A DNA stretch of 44,858 nucleotides, taken from assembly GCA_017545045.1 (NCBI GenBank), contig JAFYDA010000131.1:1-44858 (forward strand), written 5' to 3'. Positions 14,440 through 22,471 of the stretch are shown one piece after another; position 1 is the first letter of the stretch; every line of letters begins with the position of its first letter. The position numbers and the translations under genes are program-made. The notes beneath the pieces were generated by a model. That model saw only the letters and a program-made list of their open reading frames with translations. It did no database searches and had not been told where the DNA came from. Source of the DNA: Prevotella sp. (GTDB lineage Bacteria; Bacteroidota; Bacteroidia; Bacteroidales; Bacteroidaceae).

Positions 14440-16836
14440 TTACACTTCTTCGTTTTCCGTGCGGGCGATAATCTCGTTCTGCAGTTGCTCCGTCATGTCG
14501 TTGAAGTAGTCGCTGTAGCCCGCAACGCGCACCAAAAGGTCGCGGTACTCTTCAGGATGTTTCTGGGCATCGTGGAGCGTGGCGGTGTCGACAATGTTGA
14601 ACTGGATGTGGTGACCGCCGAACTTGAAGTAGGTGCGGATGAGCGAGGCCAGCTTCTTCATGTCTTCCTCACGCTTGAGCAGGGCAGGCACGAAGCGGAC
14701 GTTGAGCAGGGTACCGCCGCTCTTGGTCTGGTCGAGCTTGCCAAGCGACTTGATGACGGCGGTGGGGCCGTGGGTGTCAGAGCCGTGGGCGGGCGAGGTG
14801 CCGTCGCTGATGGCGAAGTGGGCGAAGCGGCCGTTGGGCGTGGCACCGCAGACAGAGCCGAAGTAGTTATGGCAGGTGGTGCTGAGCATGTTGAGCTGCG
14901 TCTTGCCGCCACGGGTGTTCGGCCGTCCCTCGATGGCTTTCACCAGATCGTCATAGACGCGCACGGCAATGTCGTCGGCGTAGGGGTCGTCGTTGCCGAA
15001 GAAGGGCGTGTGATTGCGGATGTAGGTGCGCATCACCTCGTTCCCCCAGTTGCATTTGCAGGCCTCTAATATCTCGTCCATCGTATATCGCTTGTCTTCG
15101 AAGACGTGCTTCTTGAGGGTGGTGAAGCAGTCGGTGATGGTGCCGAGGCCGGTGCACTGGATGTAGGTGGTGTTGTAGCGTGCGCCGCCGCTGTAGTAGT
15201 CCTTGCCCTTCTCAATGCAGTCGTCGATGTAGAGGCTGAGGAAGGTGGCAGGGGCGTAGAGTGAGAACATACGCTCGATGTAGTTGTTGACGCTGAGCTT
15301 CAGGTTCACGAAATAGACCATTTGCTTGTGCCAAGCATCGTAGAGCTCTTCGAAGTCCTTGAAAGTGCGAGGGTCACCGGTCTCAAGGCCGAGGCGCTTG
15401 CCCGTCTTCGGGTCAATGCCGTTGTTAAGGGTAATCTCTAGAATCTTGGGCGTGTTGAGGTAGCCGGTCAGCAGATAGGCCTCTTTACCGAAGGCACCCA
15501 CCTCGATGCAGCCGGAGCAGCCGCCCTCGCGGGCATCCTCCAGGCTCTTGCCCTCGCGTACCAATTCTTTTATATAAGTGTCGGGATTGAAGATGCTGGG
15601 ATAGCCATGTCCCTGGCGGATGACCTTGATGCCTTCCAATAGGAAGTCGTCGGGCGTGTTCCCGGCGATGTGGATACTGAGGCCTGGCTGCAGTTCGTGC
15701 AGCTCTTCCTGAATCTCAAGAATCATGTACGACAGCTCGTTGGTAGCACTCTTTCCATCGCGGTCGACACCACCGATATTGATGTTGGTGAAGTCGTTGT
15801 AGGTGCCGCTCTCCAATGCCGTCACGCCTACCTTCGGCGGTGCAGGCTGGTTGTTGAACTTAATCCAAAGACAGGAGAGCAGCTCCTTAGCCTTGTCGCG
15901 GGTCAGTGTGCCATCGTCTACTCCCTTTTTATAGAAAGGATAGAGATGCTGGTCAATGTGACCAGGGTTCATCGAGTCCCATCCGTTCAGTTCCGTCACC
16001 GTACCGAGGTGGACGAACCAGTACATCTGGATGGCTTCCCATAAGTCGCGTGGGGCATGAGCGGGGACATGATGACAAACATCGGCAATCTTTTCCAACT
16101 CCTTCTTCCGCTGTGGGTCTTGCTCCTTGGCTGCCAACGACTCTGCAAGTTCTGCATGACGTTCGGCGAAGAGAATGGCTGCGTCACATGAAATAGCCAT
16201 CGCCTCCAGCTCCTGCTGTTTGTCAGTGGCCTCGGGGTCGTTGATGTAGTCCAGTTCACTGATACGCTTCTCTATCCGTGCCTTCACGTCCAGCAATCCC
16301 TCGTGGTACATCTTGCCGTCCATGGCCGTGTGGCCGGCGGCGCGTTGCTCCATGAACTCCGTAAAGACACCGGCGTGGTAGGCCTCTTCCCACTCCTTGC
16401 TCACGTGGTTGAAGATGCGCTCGCGCTGCGTCTTTCCCGTCCAGTAGGGGATGACCTCGCGCTCATAAGTGTCGATGTCTTCTTGGGCGATGGTGTAGCG
16501 CTGCAACTCGCGTTCGTTCAGTGTGTGCAAGTCTTCCACCGAGTGACACGTCAACTCGGGGAATGTCGGCACCGCCTTCGGCTTAGGCCCTCGCTCACCT
16601 ACAATCAGTTCGTCCTCACCGATGTAGATGGTCTTCTTCTTGCAGATCTCATAGAAGTTCCTGGCTCGCAGCACAGGCGTTGGCATCGTGCCATAGTACT
16701 CCTTGTAGAAGGCTGTCTCTATCAGTGCGCGTTCTATGGAGAGCGTCGTCGGTGTGTCGAAGTTTTGCTGGCGCAGGCGGCGTATGCGCTCGTTCATGCC
16801 GTTGATATTTTCTGGATGCTTGATGCTATAGTTCAT
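14440..16836 (-). CDS. hypD: trans-4-hydroxy-L-proline dehydratase (glycyl radical enzyme)
   Basis: The 798-residue protein is a PFL-like glycyl radical enzyme. The thiyl site is GGCSGCIEVG (Cys443, Glu445) and the C-terminal radical site is RVAGYSDYF (Gly773). Flanking blocks WFVHLGTVTELNGWD, WIKFNNQPAPPKVGVT, GKEAYLLTGYLN and YSGGARYNTTYIQ agree, from memory, with HypD rather than pyruvate formate-lyase, choline lyase or glycerol dehydratase. HypD removes water from trans-4-hydroxyproline to give pyrroline-5-carboxylate. The ATG at 16836 is chosen; a TTG extension would run into the upstream gene. It is the last gene of a three-gene operon, 13 bp after an aminopeptidase P. Its activating radical SAM enzyme is not in the window. 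Confidence 0.88.
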   Translation of the reverse strand: MNYSIKHPENINGMNERIRRLRQQNFDTPTTLSIERALIETAFYKEYYGTMPTPVLRARNFYEICKKKTIYIGEDELIVGERGPKPKAVPTFPELTCHSVEDLHTLNERELQRYTIAQEDIDTYEREVIPYWTGKTQRERIFNHVSKEWEEAYHAGVFTEFMEQRAAGHTAMDGKMYHEGLLDVKARIEKRISELDYINDPEATDKQQELEAMAISCDAAILFAERHAELAESLAAKEQDPQRKKELEKIADVCHHVPAHAPRDLWEAIQMYWFVHLGTVTELNGWDSMNPGHIDQHLYPFYKKGVDDGTLTRDKAKELLSCLWIKFNNQPAPPKVGVTALESGTYNDFTNINIGGVDRDGKSATNELSYMILEIQEELHELQPGLSIHIAGNTPDDFLLEGIKVIRQGHGYPSIFNPDTYIKELVREGKSLEDAREGGCSGCIEVGAFGKEAYLLTGYLNTPKILEITLNNGIDPKTGKRLGLETGDPRTFKDFEELYDAWHKQMVYFVNLKLSVNNYIERMFSLYAPATFLSLYIDDCIEKGKDYYSGGARYNTTYIQCTGLGTITDCFTTLKKHVFEDKRYTMDEILEACKCNWGNEVMRTYIRNHTPFFGNDDPYADDIAVRVYDDLVKAIEGRPNTRGGKTQLNMLSTTCHNYFGSVCGATPNGRFAHFAISDGTSPAHGSDTHGPTAVIKSLGKLDQTKSGGTLLNVRFVPALLKREEDMKKLASLIRTYFKFGGHHIQFNIVDTATLHDAQKHPEEYRDLLVRVAGYSDYFNDMTEQLQNEIIARTENEEV

Positions 16837-16849
16837 TTTTCGAGTTTTT

Positions 16850-18250
16850 TTATTTGTTTTTTGCTGTATAGACCTCTTCAATACTCATAGGCTTTTTGAT
16901 GGTGCCGAGAAGGCGAACTTCACCATTGGGCATCACGGCGTAGTTCAGTTCATTGCGCAGGCCGGTGAAGTCGCGCCAGGGCTTTAGCTTGTCGTAGCAG
17001 ATGAAGTCGGTGAACTGCTTTTCAGCTTCCCATTTATCCATGAGTTCGGGGATGAAGTAGATGCCTGGCTCGACGGTGAATACAAACCCAGGCTCAAGGG
17101 GGCGTGCCAGACGCAGGCTCTTGAAGCCAAACTGCGTAGACTTTGCCGCACCGTCGGGGTAGCCAACGTATTGTTCGCCAAGGTTCTCCATGTTGTGGAC
17201 ATCCAAGCCTACCATGTGTCCGAGGCCGCAGGGGAAGAAGAGGGCGTAGGCTCCGATGCGGGCGGCCTCGGCGGGATCGCCTTTCATCAGTCCGAGGTCT
17301 TTCATGCCCTCGCAGATTTTGGTAGCGGCGGCAATGTGAGCGTCGTAGAACGGTATGCCGACGGCCAATGTGTCGACGGCAGCGTAGAAGCTGGCGAGAT
17401 GGATTTCATAGATGGTTTTCTGTCGCTCGGTGAAGCGGTCGCCCACGGGCATCGACGAAGAGAGATCGCCGGCATAGTGCGACTTGGTCTCGGCACCGGC
17501 GTCGAGGAGAAAGATGTCACCCTCACGGCAGGTGTGTATGAAGCCGTGGTTGTGCAATACCTGTCCCTGCACGGTGGCAATGGTTGGGAAGGAGAGGGCG
17601 TTGCCGTGGCGGCAGGCCACCTCCTCGACGGCGGCGGCCACCTCGCTCTCATGAATGCCGGGACGCACGGTGCGGTAGGCGGCGAGGTGCATCTCTGTGC
17701 TCAGGTCTACGCTCTCTTCAATGAGCGCAATTTCCTCTAAGTCCTTGTGGTTGCGCTGCGCAACGATGGCTTTGATAAAAGGAACGCTTGCGCCTGATGG
17801 TTGTGCGGCTGGCTCTACGCCAAGCAGTTCCAAGAGCCATACGCGATGGTCGCCGCGATAAGGCGGAAGGAAGTGCACGGGCTGATGCTTCTGACGGGCA
17901 CGGTCAAGATAGGTCTTGAGTTCCTTCATCGGAAGTACGTCGGTAATTCCAACGGGGCTGCATTTCTCGTGCAGCGAGGGTTGTGTGCCTGTCCAGACAA
18001 TGTCGTCGATAGTCAGTTCATTGCCGAAGACGATTTCACGGTTCTCGTCGACATCGATGACGGCAGCCAGGCCGGCATAGTCGAGGCCAAAGAAATAGAG
18101 GAACGTGGAGTCTTGACGGAAGCGGTAGGTGTTGTCGGCGTAGTTCATGCCCACCTCGTCGTTGCCAAGGAAAAGCAGCAGGCCGCTGCCCATGTCGTGG
18201 GCAAGCCGGGCACGGCGGCGGACGTATGTGTCCTTACTGATATTTACCAT
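16850..18250 (-). CDS. Aminopeptidase P (M24B, AMP_N domain)
   Basis: The 466-residue protein has an N-terminal AMP_N domain (1-140, with DNTYRFRQDSTFLYFFGLD) and an M24 domain. Metal ligands: D250 (LLDAG), D262 (AGDLSSS), H345 (GLGHMVGLDVH), E394 (TVEPGIYF) and E434 (LRNELNY). It releases the N-terminal residue from Xaa-Pro peptides and, in some members, from Xaa-hydroxyproline. No signal peptide. The start ATG overlaps the last 17 bp of the lipoprotein gene; hypD follows 13 bp downstream. This gene set suggests that it frees Pro or Hyp from imported peptides for HypD. Confidence 0.9.
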   Translation of the reverse strand: MVNISKDTYVRRRARLAHDMGSGLLLFLGNDEVGMNYADNTYRFRQDSTFLYFFGLDYAGLAAVIDVDENREIVFGNELTIDDIVWTGTQPSLHEKCSPVGITDVLPMKELKTYLDRARQKHQPVHFLPPYRGDHRVWLLELLGVEPAAQPSGASVPFIKAIVAQRNHKDLEEIALIEESVDLSTEMHLAAYRTVRPGIHESEVAAAVEEVACRHGNALSFPTIATVQGQVLHNHGFIHTCREGDIFLLDAGAETKSHYAGDLSSSMPVGDRFTERQKTIYEIHLASFYAAVDTLAVGIPFYDAHIAAATKICEGMKDLGLMKGDPAEAARIGAYALFFPCGLGHMVGLDVHNMENLGEQYVGYPDGAAKSTQFGFKSLRLARPLEPGFVFTVEPGIYFIPELMDKWEAEKQFTDFICYDKLKPWRDFTGLRNELNYAVMPNGEVRLLGTIKKPMSIEEVYTAKNK

Positions 18251-19082
18251 ATTCGTTTATTTTTTTGTGTTTACTAATCTGAAGTGGTGTCTGTGGGAAA
18301 TATTCGGCTAAAAGATTATACAAGTCGGGGTCGAATTCCAGAAGTTCCTCGCGGGTGTTGCACCAGTTATGCTTGCCGTCGGTATGGGGCATCTCGGCAT
18401 TCACATTGAACCAGTCCTGTACGGCTTCGGCAAAGTATTCCTCTTTGTCTGTCTCACGGTAGGTGTTTTTCAGAATGCCTTTTTCCTTGGCGTTCTCGAA
18501 ACATTGTTTCAGGCGTGCATCGAAATCGGGCGCGGCAAGCATCAGACCGATGAGATGGATGCTGTGGGCAAACTCGTGGATGAGAATGTCTTCAGCATGG
18601 TATTTGTCTATTTGGTAGGCCAGCACGTTTTCCTCAGCACAGCTGGTGAGAGGTAATTCCAAATCACCACCCAGCCCACGGGCGCGTAAGTCCCAGTTCA
18701 GGGCCGTGTCGTTCACTAAGTAATGGTGCTCGGGAATGTCTGTCGTCCCTTCGTAGCGGGCCATGATGGCGATACGGGTACCACGGGCCACCATGGAGTC
18801 GAGGACGGCCTTGGGCAGCATCGACGTCATGGCATAGAGCGTGCGATGGGCGGCAACAAAGGCAGAGTCGGGCACACGCCATGAGGAAATGAGCGGCAGT
18901 CCGTTCACGTCGACATATTTCTTGTAGAACGGGTCTAAGTGCAAGGAATCTGGCGGCGTTGTCACAATACAGGTTGGCACTTCAAACTCTTCGGCCGTTG
19001 CCTCACAACTCTCTTGCTGTGTAGTCCTTTTGCAGGAAGACAGCACCAACAGGCAGCAAAATGGAATGAGAAAAGATTTCAT
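18234..19082 (-). CDS. Putative exported zinc metallopeptidase lipoprotein
   Basis: The 282-residue protein begins with a lipoprotein signal (lipobox LSSC, Cys17). A zincin motif HEFAH (169-173) lies in AEDILIHEFAHSIHLIGL, and a downstream acidic segment EEYFAEAVQDWF could give the third ligand, as in gluzincins such as the anthrax-lethal-factor-like group. The block RARGLGGDLELPLTSCAEEN recurs in uncharacterised zinc proteins of many bacteria. Upstream in-frame codons to 19136 include the -7 box, so ATG 19082 is the start. First gene of the operon with aminopeptidase P (17-bp overlap) and hypD. Substrate unknown; peptide supply is inferred. Confidence 0.8.
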   Translation of the reverse strand: MKSFLIPFCCLLVLSSCKRTTQQESCEATAEEFEVPTCIVTTPPDSLHLDPFYKKYVDVNGLPLISSWRVPDSAFVAAHRTLYAMTSMLPKAVLDSMVARGTRIAIMARYEGTTDIPEHHYLVNDTALNWDLRARGLGGDLELPLTSCAEENVLAYQIDKYHAEDILIHEFAHSIHLIGLMLAAPDFDARLKQCFENAKEKGILKNTYRETDKEEYFAEAVQDWFNVNAEMPHTDGKHNWCNTREELLEFDPDLYNLLAEYFPQTPLQISKHKKINEYGKYQ

Positions 19083-19122
19083 GAATAGATTTTTTTTCGT
19101 AATTAGTGTCTTTTCTGAGTTG

Positions 19123-19153
19123 CAAAGATAGCGCATTTATCGGACAATCCCAA
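19123..19153 (-). promoter_or_regulatory. Promoter of the metallopeptidase-aminopeptidase-hypD operon
   Basis: Minus-strand TATCTTTG at 19123-19130 and TTG at 19151-19153 with a 20-bp spacer form a complete promoter about 41 bases before the lipoprotein ATG. The 125-bp gap also separates this operon from porP. Confidence 0.8.
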
Positions 19154-19207
19154 ATCTTTTACAGAAAAGTTACACAATAAAACAGCTTTTCACCCGTTAT
19201 TCTTTCT

Positions 19208-20143
19208 GTGTTTAGACGTTGGCTTGCATTATTTGTCGTGTTAGCTGCTGTTTTTGAGACAAAGGCACAATACGATCCGTCGTTCAGTCATTACTGGGCG
19301 ATGGAGACATCGTTTAATCCTGCAGCAGCTGGTAAGGACTCGAAACTGAATGCTGTGGGAGCCTATAATATGACGCTTACAGGATTTGAGAACAATCCCA
19401 AGACCATGTATATCAGTGCTGACATGCCGCTCCAATTACTTGGAGCCCTTCATGGCGTGGGACTGCAGATAATCAACGATGAAATAGGCTTGTTCTCACA
19501 CAAGAAAGTAGGAGGACAGTATGCTTACAAGCAGAAACTGTTGGGCGGAACACTAAGCATAGGCCTGCAAGCCAGCATGCTGAGCGAAAGCTTCAAAGGT
19601 TCAAAGCTTGACTTGGATGACGACAATGACCCTGTCTTTAGCAAGTCGGACATAACGGGAACGGCCTTTGACCTGGCAGCAGGACTCTATTACAAACACA
19701 AGAACTGGTATGCCGGATTGTCCATACAGCATGCGCTGGCGCCTACTATTGAATTGGGCGAAACAAACGAGTTGGAGACCAGTCAGAGCTATTATTTTAC
19801 TGGAGGATACAATATTCGGCTCAAAAATCCGTTCTTAACAATACAAACCTCTGTATTGGGACGTACTGACGGCGTGGCCTATCGCGGTGACGTGACAGCG
19901 CGGGTGAGGTACACCCATGAGCAGAAGGTGATGTATGCCGGCCTTTCCTACAGTCCCACAAACTCAGTGACGCTGTTGGTTGGCGGCCATTTTCACGGCA
20001 TCATGGTGGGCTATAGTTACGAAGCCTACACAACGGCCATCAGCATAGGCAACGGGAGCCATGAGTTGTTCGTAGGATATCAGACGGACATCAATTTATC
20101 AAAAAAAGGAAGAAACAGACATCAATCGGTAAGATTACTATAA
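19208..20143 (+). CDS. porP: T9SS outer-membrane protein PorP/SprF family
   Basis: The 311-residue protein has a signal peptide ending near ETKAQ and then QYDPSFSHYWAMETSFNPAA, the hallmark of PorP/SprF. Amphipathic beta strands run through to the C-terminus. PorP-type barrels belong to the type IX system and pair with PorK/GldK rings or with specific cargo. The start is GTG; no in-frame ATG exists after the upstream TAA. It is the first of five T9SS genes and gldK follows 5 bp later. Confidence 0.9.
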   Translation: MFRRWLALFVVLAAVFETKAQYDPSFSHYWAMETSFNPAAAGKDSKLNAVGAYNMTLTGFENNPKTMYISADMPLQLLGALHGVGLQIINDEIGLFSHKKVGGQYAYKQKLLGGTLSIGLQASMLSESFKGSKLDLDDDNDPVFSKSDITGTAFDLAAGLYYKHKNWYAGLSIQHALAPTIELGETNELETSQSYYFTGGYNIRLKNPFLTIQTSVLGRTDGVAYRGDVTARVRYTHEQKVMYAGLSYSPTNSVTLLVGGHFHGIMVGYSYEAYTTAISIGNGSHELFVGYQTDINLSKKGRNRHQSVRLL

Positions 20144-20148
20144 AAAAT

Positions 20149-21603
20149 ATGAAAAAACTGACAATAGGAATTTGCGCCATCACAGTGTTGCTGTTGTCCA
20201 GCTGCTTTGGCAGCAAAGTGGCATCAGGCAATGGTGGCGAGCTGACAGGATCGGGTGGACGGTCGTTCGCCGAACCGGCTCCTTTTGGCATGGTACTTGT
20301 CAAACGCGGACACTTGAAAATGGGTATCGAGAATCAAGACTCTCTCTGGGGTAAACAGACTCCAGTGAGAGACATCTCTGTCGATGGATTCTGGATGGAC
20401 GATACAGAAATTACGAACTCGGAGTACCGACAGTTTGTCAACTACGTGCGTGACAGTATCTTGCGTGAACGCTTAGCTGATCCAAATTACGGCGGCGACG
20501 AGAGCTACAAGATAGAGGAAGACAAGAACGGAGACCCCGTTACGCCGCACCTCAACTGGAAAAAGGCTCTGCCGCGCAAGCCTAATGAGGATGAACTGCG
20601 CGCTATTGAGAGCTTGTATGTGACCAACCCCGTCACGGGCGAAAAAATGTTGGACGCTTCTCAGATGAATTACAAATATGAGATTTATGACTATACAACG
20701 GCCGCCTTGCGCCGTAACCGTCTGAACCCTGAGGAGCGCAATCTCAATACCGACATTGCCGTTGATCCCAATGAAAAGGTCTGGATATCGAAAGATACGG
20801 CCTATATCGACGATGAGGGAAAAATTGTGCGTGAGACGCTCAACAGGGAACTGAGCGGACCGTGGGACTTCCTGAATACGTACATTATTAATATATATCC
20901 TGACACGACGTGCTGGGTGAATGACTTCCCCAATGCAGACAATGAGGTGTATATGCGCAACTACTTCTCAAACTCTGCCTATAACGACTATCCCGTTGTG
21001 GGTGTGACGTGGGAGCAGGCCAATGCCTTCTGTGCATGGCGTACGGAATATTTACTGAAGGGACTTGGACCGGCAGCTCGCTTCGTGCAGCGTTACCGTC
21101 TGCCGACAGAGGCTGAGTGGGAATATGCAGCCCGAGGCAAGGACGGCACGGAATTCCCATGGGAGAACGAGGATGTGGCTTCGGGCAAGGGATGCTTCTA
21201 TGCTAATTTCAAGCCAGATAACGGTAACTACACCAAGGACGGAAACTTGATTACGTCGAAGGTGGGTATCTATAGCGTCAACAGCAACGGTCTGTACGAC
21301 ATGGCCGGCAATGTGGCCGAATGGACTTCGACCATCTATACAGAAGCGGGCGTAGATGCCATGAACGACGTGAACCCGCAGCTGAAGTACAATGCTGCTA
21401 AGGAAGACCCCTACAGGCTGAAGAAGAAATCGGTGCGTGGTGGTTCGTGGAAAGACCCCGAGAGCTATATCCGCTCAGCATGGCGCAGCAGTGAGTTTCA
21501 GAACCAGCCCCGTTCCTATATAGGTTTCCGTTGTGTGCGGTCATTAGCCAACACGACAAGTGAGAAGGCTAAACTGCAGTCGGTAAAGAAAAAACGGAAG
21601 TAA
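20149..21603 (+). CDS. gldK: T9SS ring lipoprotein GldK/PorK
   Basis: The 484-residue protein carries a lipoprotein signal (LLLSSC, Cys19) and a sulfatase-modifying-factor/FGE-like fold: FWMDDTEITNSEYRQFV, YPVVGVTWEQANAFCAWR, YRLPTEAEWEYAARG, GLYDMAGNVAEW, SVRGGSWKDPESYIRSAWR and IGFRCVR. The order and length match GldK/PorK, which forms the outer-membrane-tethered T9SS ring with GldN/PorN. It is not expected to act as an FGE. A C-terminal lysine-rich tail follows. Embedded in porP-gldKLMN. Confidence 0.95.
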   Translation: MKKLTIGICAITVLLLSSCFGSKVASGNGGELTGSGGRSFAEPAPFGMVLVKRGHLKMGIENQDSLWGKQTPVRDISVDGFWMDDTEITNSEYRQFVNYVRDSILRERLADPNYGGDESYKIEEDKNGDPVTPHLNWKKALPRKPNEDELRAIESLYVTNPVTGEKMLDASQMNYKYEIYDYTTAALRRNRLNPEERNLNTDIAVDPNEKVWISKDTAYIDDEGKIVRETLNRELSGPWDFLNTYIINIYPDTTCWVNDFPNADNEVYMRNYFSNSAYNDYPVVGVTWEQANAFCAWRTEYLLKGLGPAARFVQRYRLPTEAEWEYAARGKDGTEFPWENEDVASGKGCFYANFKPDNGNYTKDGNLITSKVGIYSVNSNGLYDMAGNVAEWTSTIYTEAGVDAMNDVNPQLKYNAAKEDPYRLKKKSVRGGSWKDPESYIRSAWRSSEFQNQPRSYIGFRCVRSLANTTSEKAKLQSVKKKRK

Positions 21604-21657
21604 TGGTATGATGCCGTCATAACGAAATATCATAATAACGAAATAACGCTCATCGAA

Positions 21658-22458
21658 ATGACTAAATACAGCAAATTCAATATTATCTACCGCTTGCAGA
21701 AGTGGTTGGACAGCGTTCCTGGACAGACGTTCATGAACTACGCCTATAGCTGGGGTGCATCGATTGTGATTCTGGGTACGCTCTTCAAGCTGACCCACTT
21801 GCCAGGAGCTAACTTCATGCTGTTCCTTGGAATGGGTACAGAGGTGGTGGTGTTCTTCATTGCGGCCTTTGACCGTCCGTTCGACAAAACGGCTGACGGT
21901 ATGGAACTGCCTACCCACATTGGTGAGGAACCTGAGAACTCTGAGTCTACCGAACAAACGGAAACTCCCGTGGGCACTGTCGTCGGTGGAAATGGCGGTA
22001 CGATTATCATTGGCGGCGGTGTCATGGGACAAGAGGCACCGACGGTCGACACAGAAGCGATTGCAGCCGTCTCCTCATCGGTGACGACCATGGCCGGTGG
22101 TTCTGTGGTTTCGCCTGTACCGCAGGTAAACCCCGAACTGGAAGAGGCTACGGCTAACTACGTGGACGAGCTGAAGAACCTGACAGAAATGCTGCATAAG
22201 GTGTCGGAGCAGAGCGAACGGCTGGCTCGCGACTCTGAGGAGATGGAGAATTTGAATCGCACACTGACGGGTATCTGTAAGATATATGAAATGCAGCTGA
22301 AGGGTGCCAGCCAGCAGATTGGTACCATCGATGAAATCAACGAACAGACAAAACGCATGGCTGATCAGATAGCCGAGCTGAACCAGATTTATGCCCGCAT
22401 GATAGAAGCCATGACGGTAAACATGCCTTCTGCTTCGCAAGTGAAGAGTGAAAAGTGA
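21658..22458 (+). CDS. gldL: T9SS motor protein GldL/PorL
   Basis: The 266-residue protein has two closely spaced N-terminal helices (GASIVILGTLFKLTHLPG and FMLFLGMGTEVVVFFIAAF). The Glu in GTEVVVFFI is the conserved membrane glutamate used in proton-driven motion with GldM. A long cytoplasmic region with coiled-coil character (VDELKNLTEMLHKVSEQSER and on) follows. The end of the gene is made of 7-bp repeats that also cover the stop codon. Confidence 0.95.
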   Translation: MTKYSKFNIIYRLQKWLDSVPGQTFMNYAYSWGASIVILGTLFKLTHLPGANFMLFLGMGTEVVVFFIAAFDRPFDKTADGMELPTHIGEEPENSESTEQTETPVGTVVGGNGGTIIIGGGVMGQEAPTVDTEAIAAVSSSVTTMAGGSVVSPVPQVNPELEEATANYVDELKNLTEMLHKVSEQSERLARDSEEMENLNRTLTGICKIYEMQLKGASQQIGTIDEINEQTKRMADQIAELNQIYARMIEAMTVNMPSASQVKSEK

Positions 22459-22468
22459 AAAGTGAAGA
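22441..22468 (+). repeat. Heptamer tandem repeat across the gldL stop
   Basis: Four 7-bp units GTGAAGA, GTGAAAA, GTGAAAA, GTGAAGA run through the last five codons and stop of gldL up to 3 bp before the gldM ATG. Gain or loss of a unit would shift the frame at the gldL end and change the gldL-gldM gap. Confidence 0.85.
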
Positions 22469-22471
22469 ATA

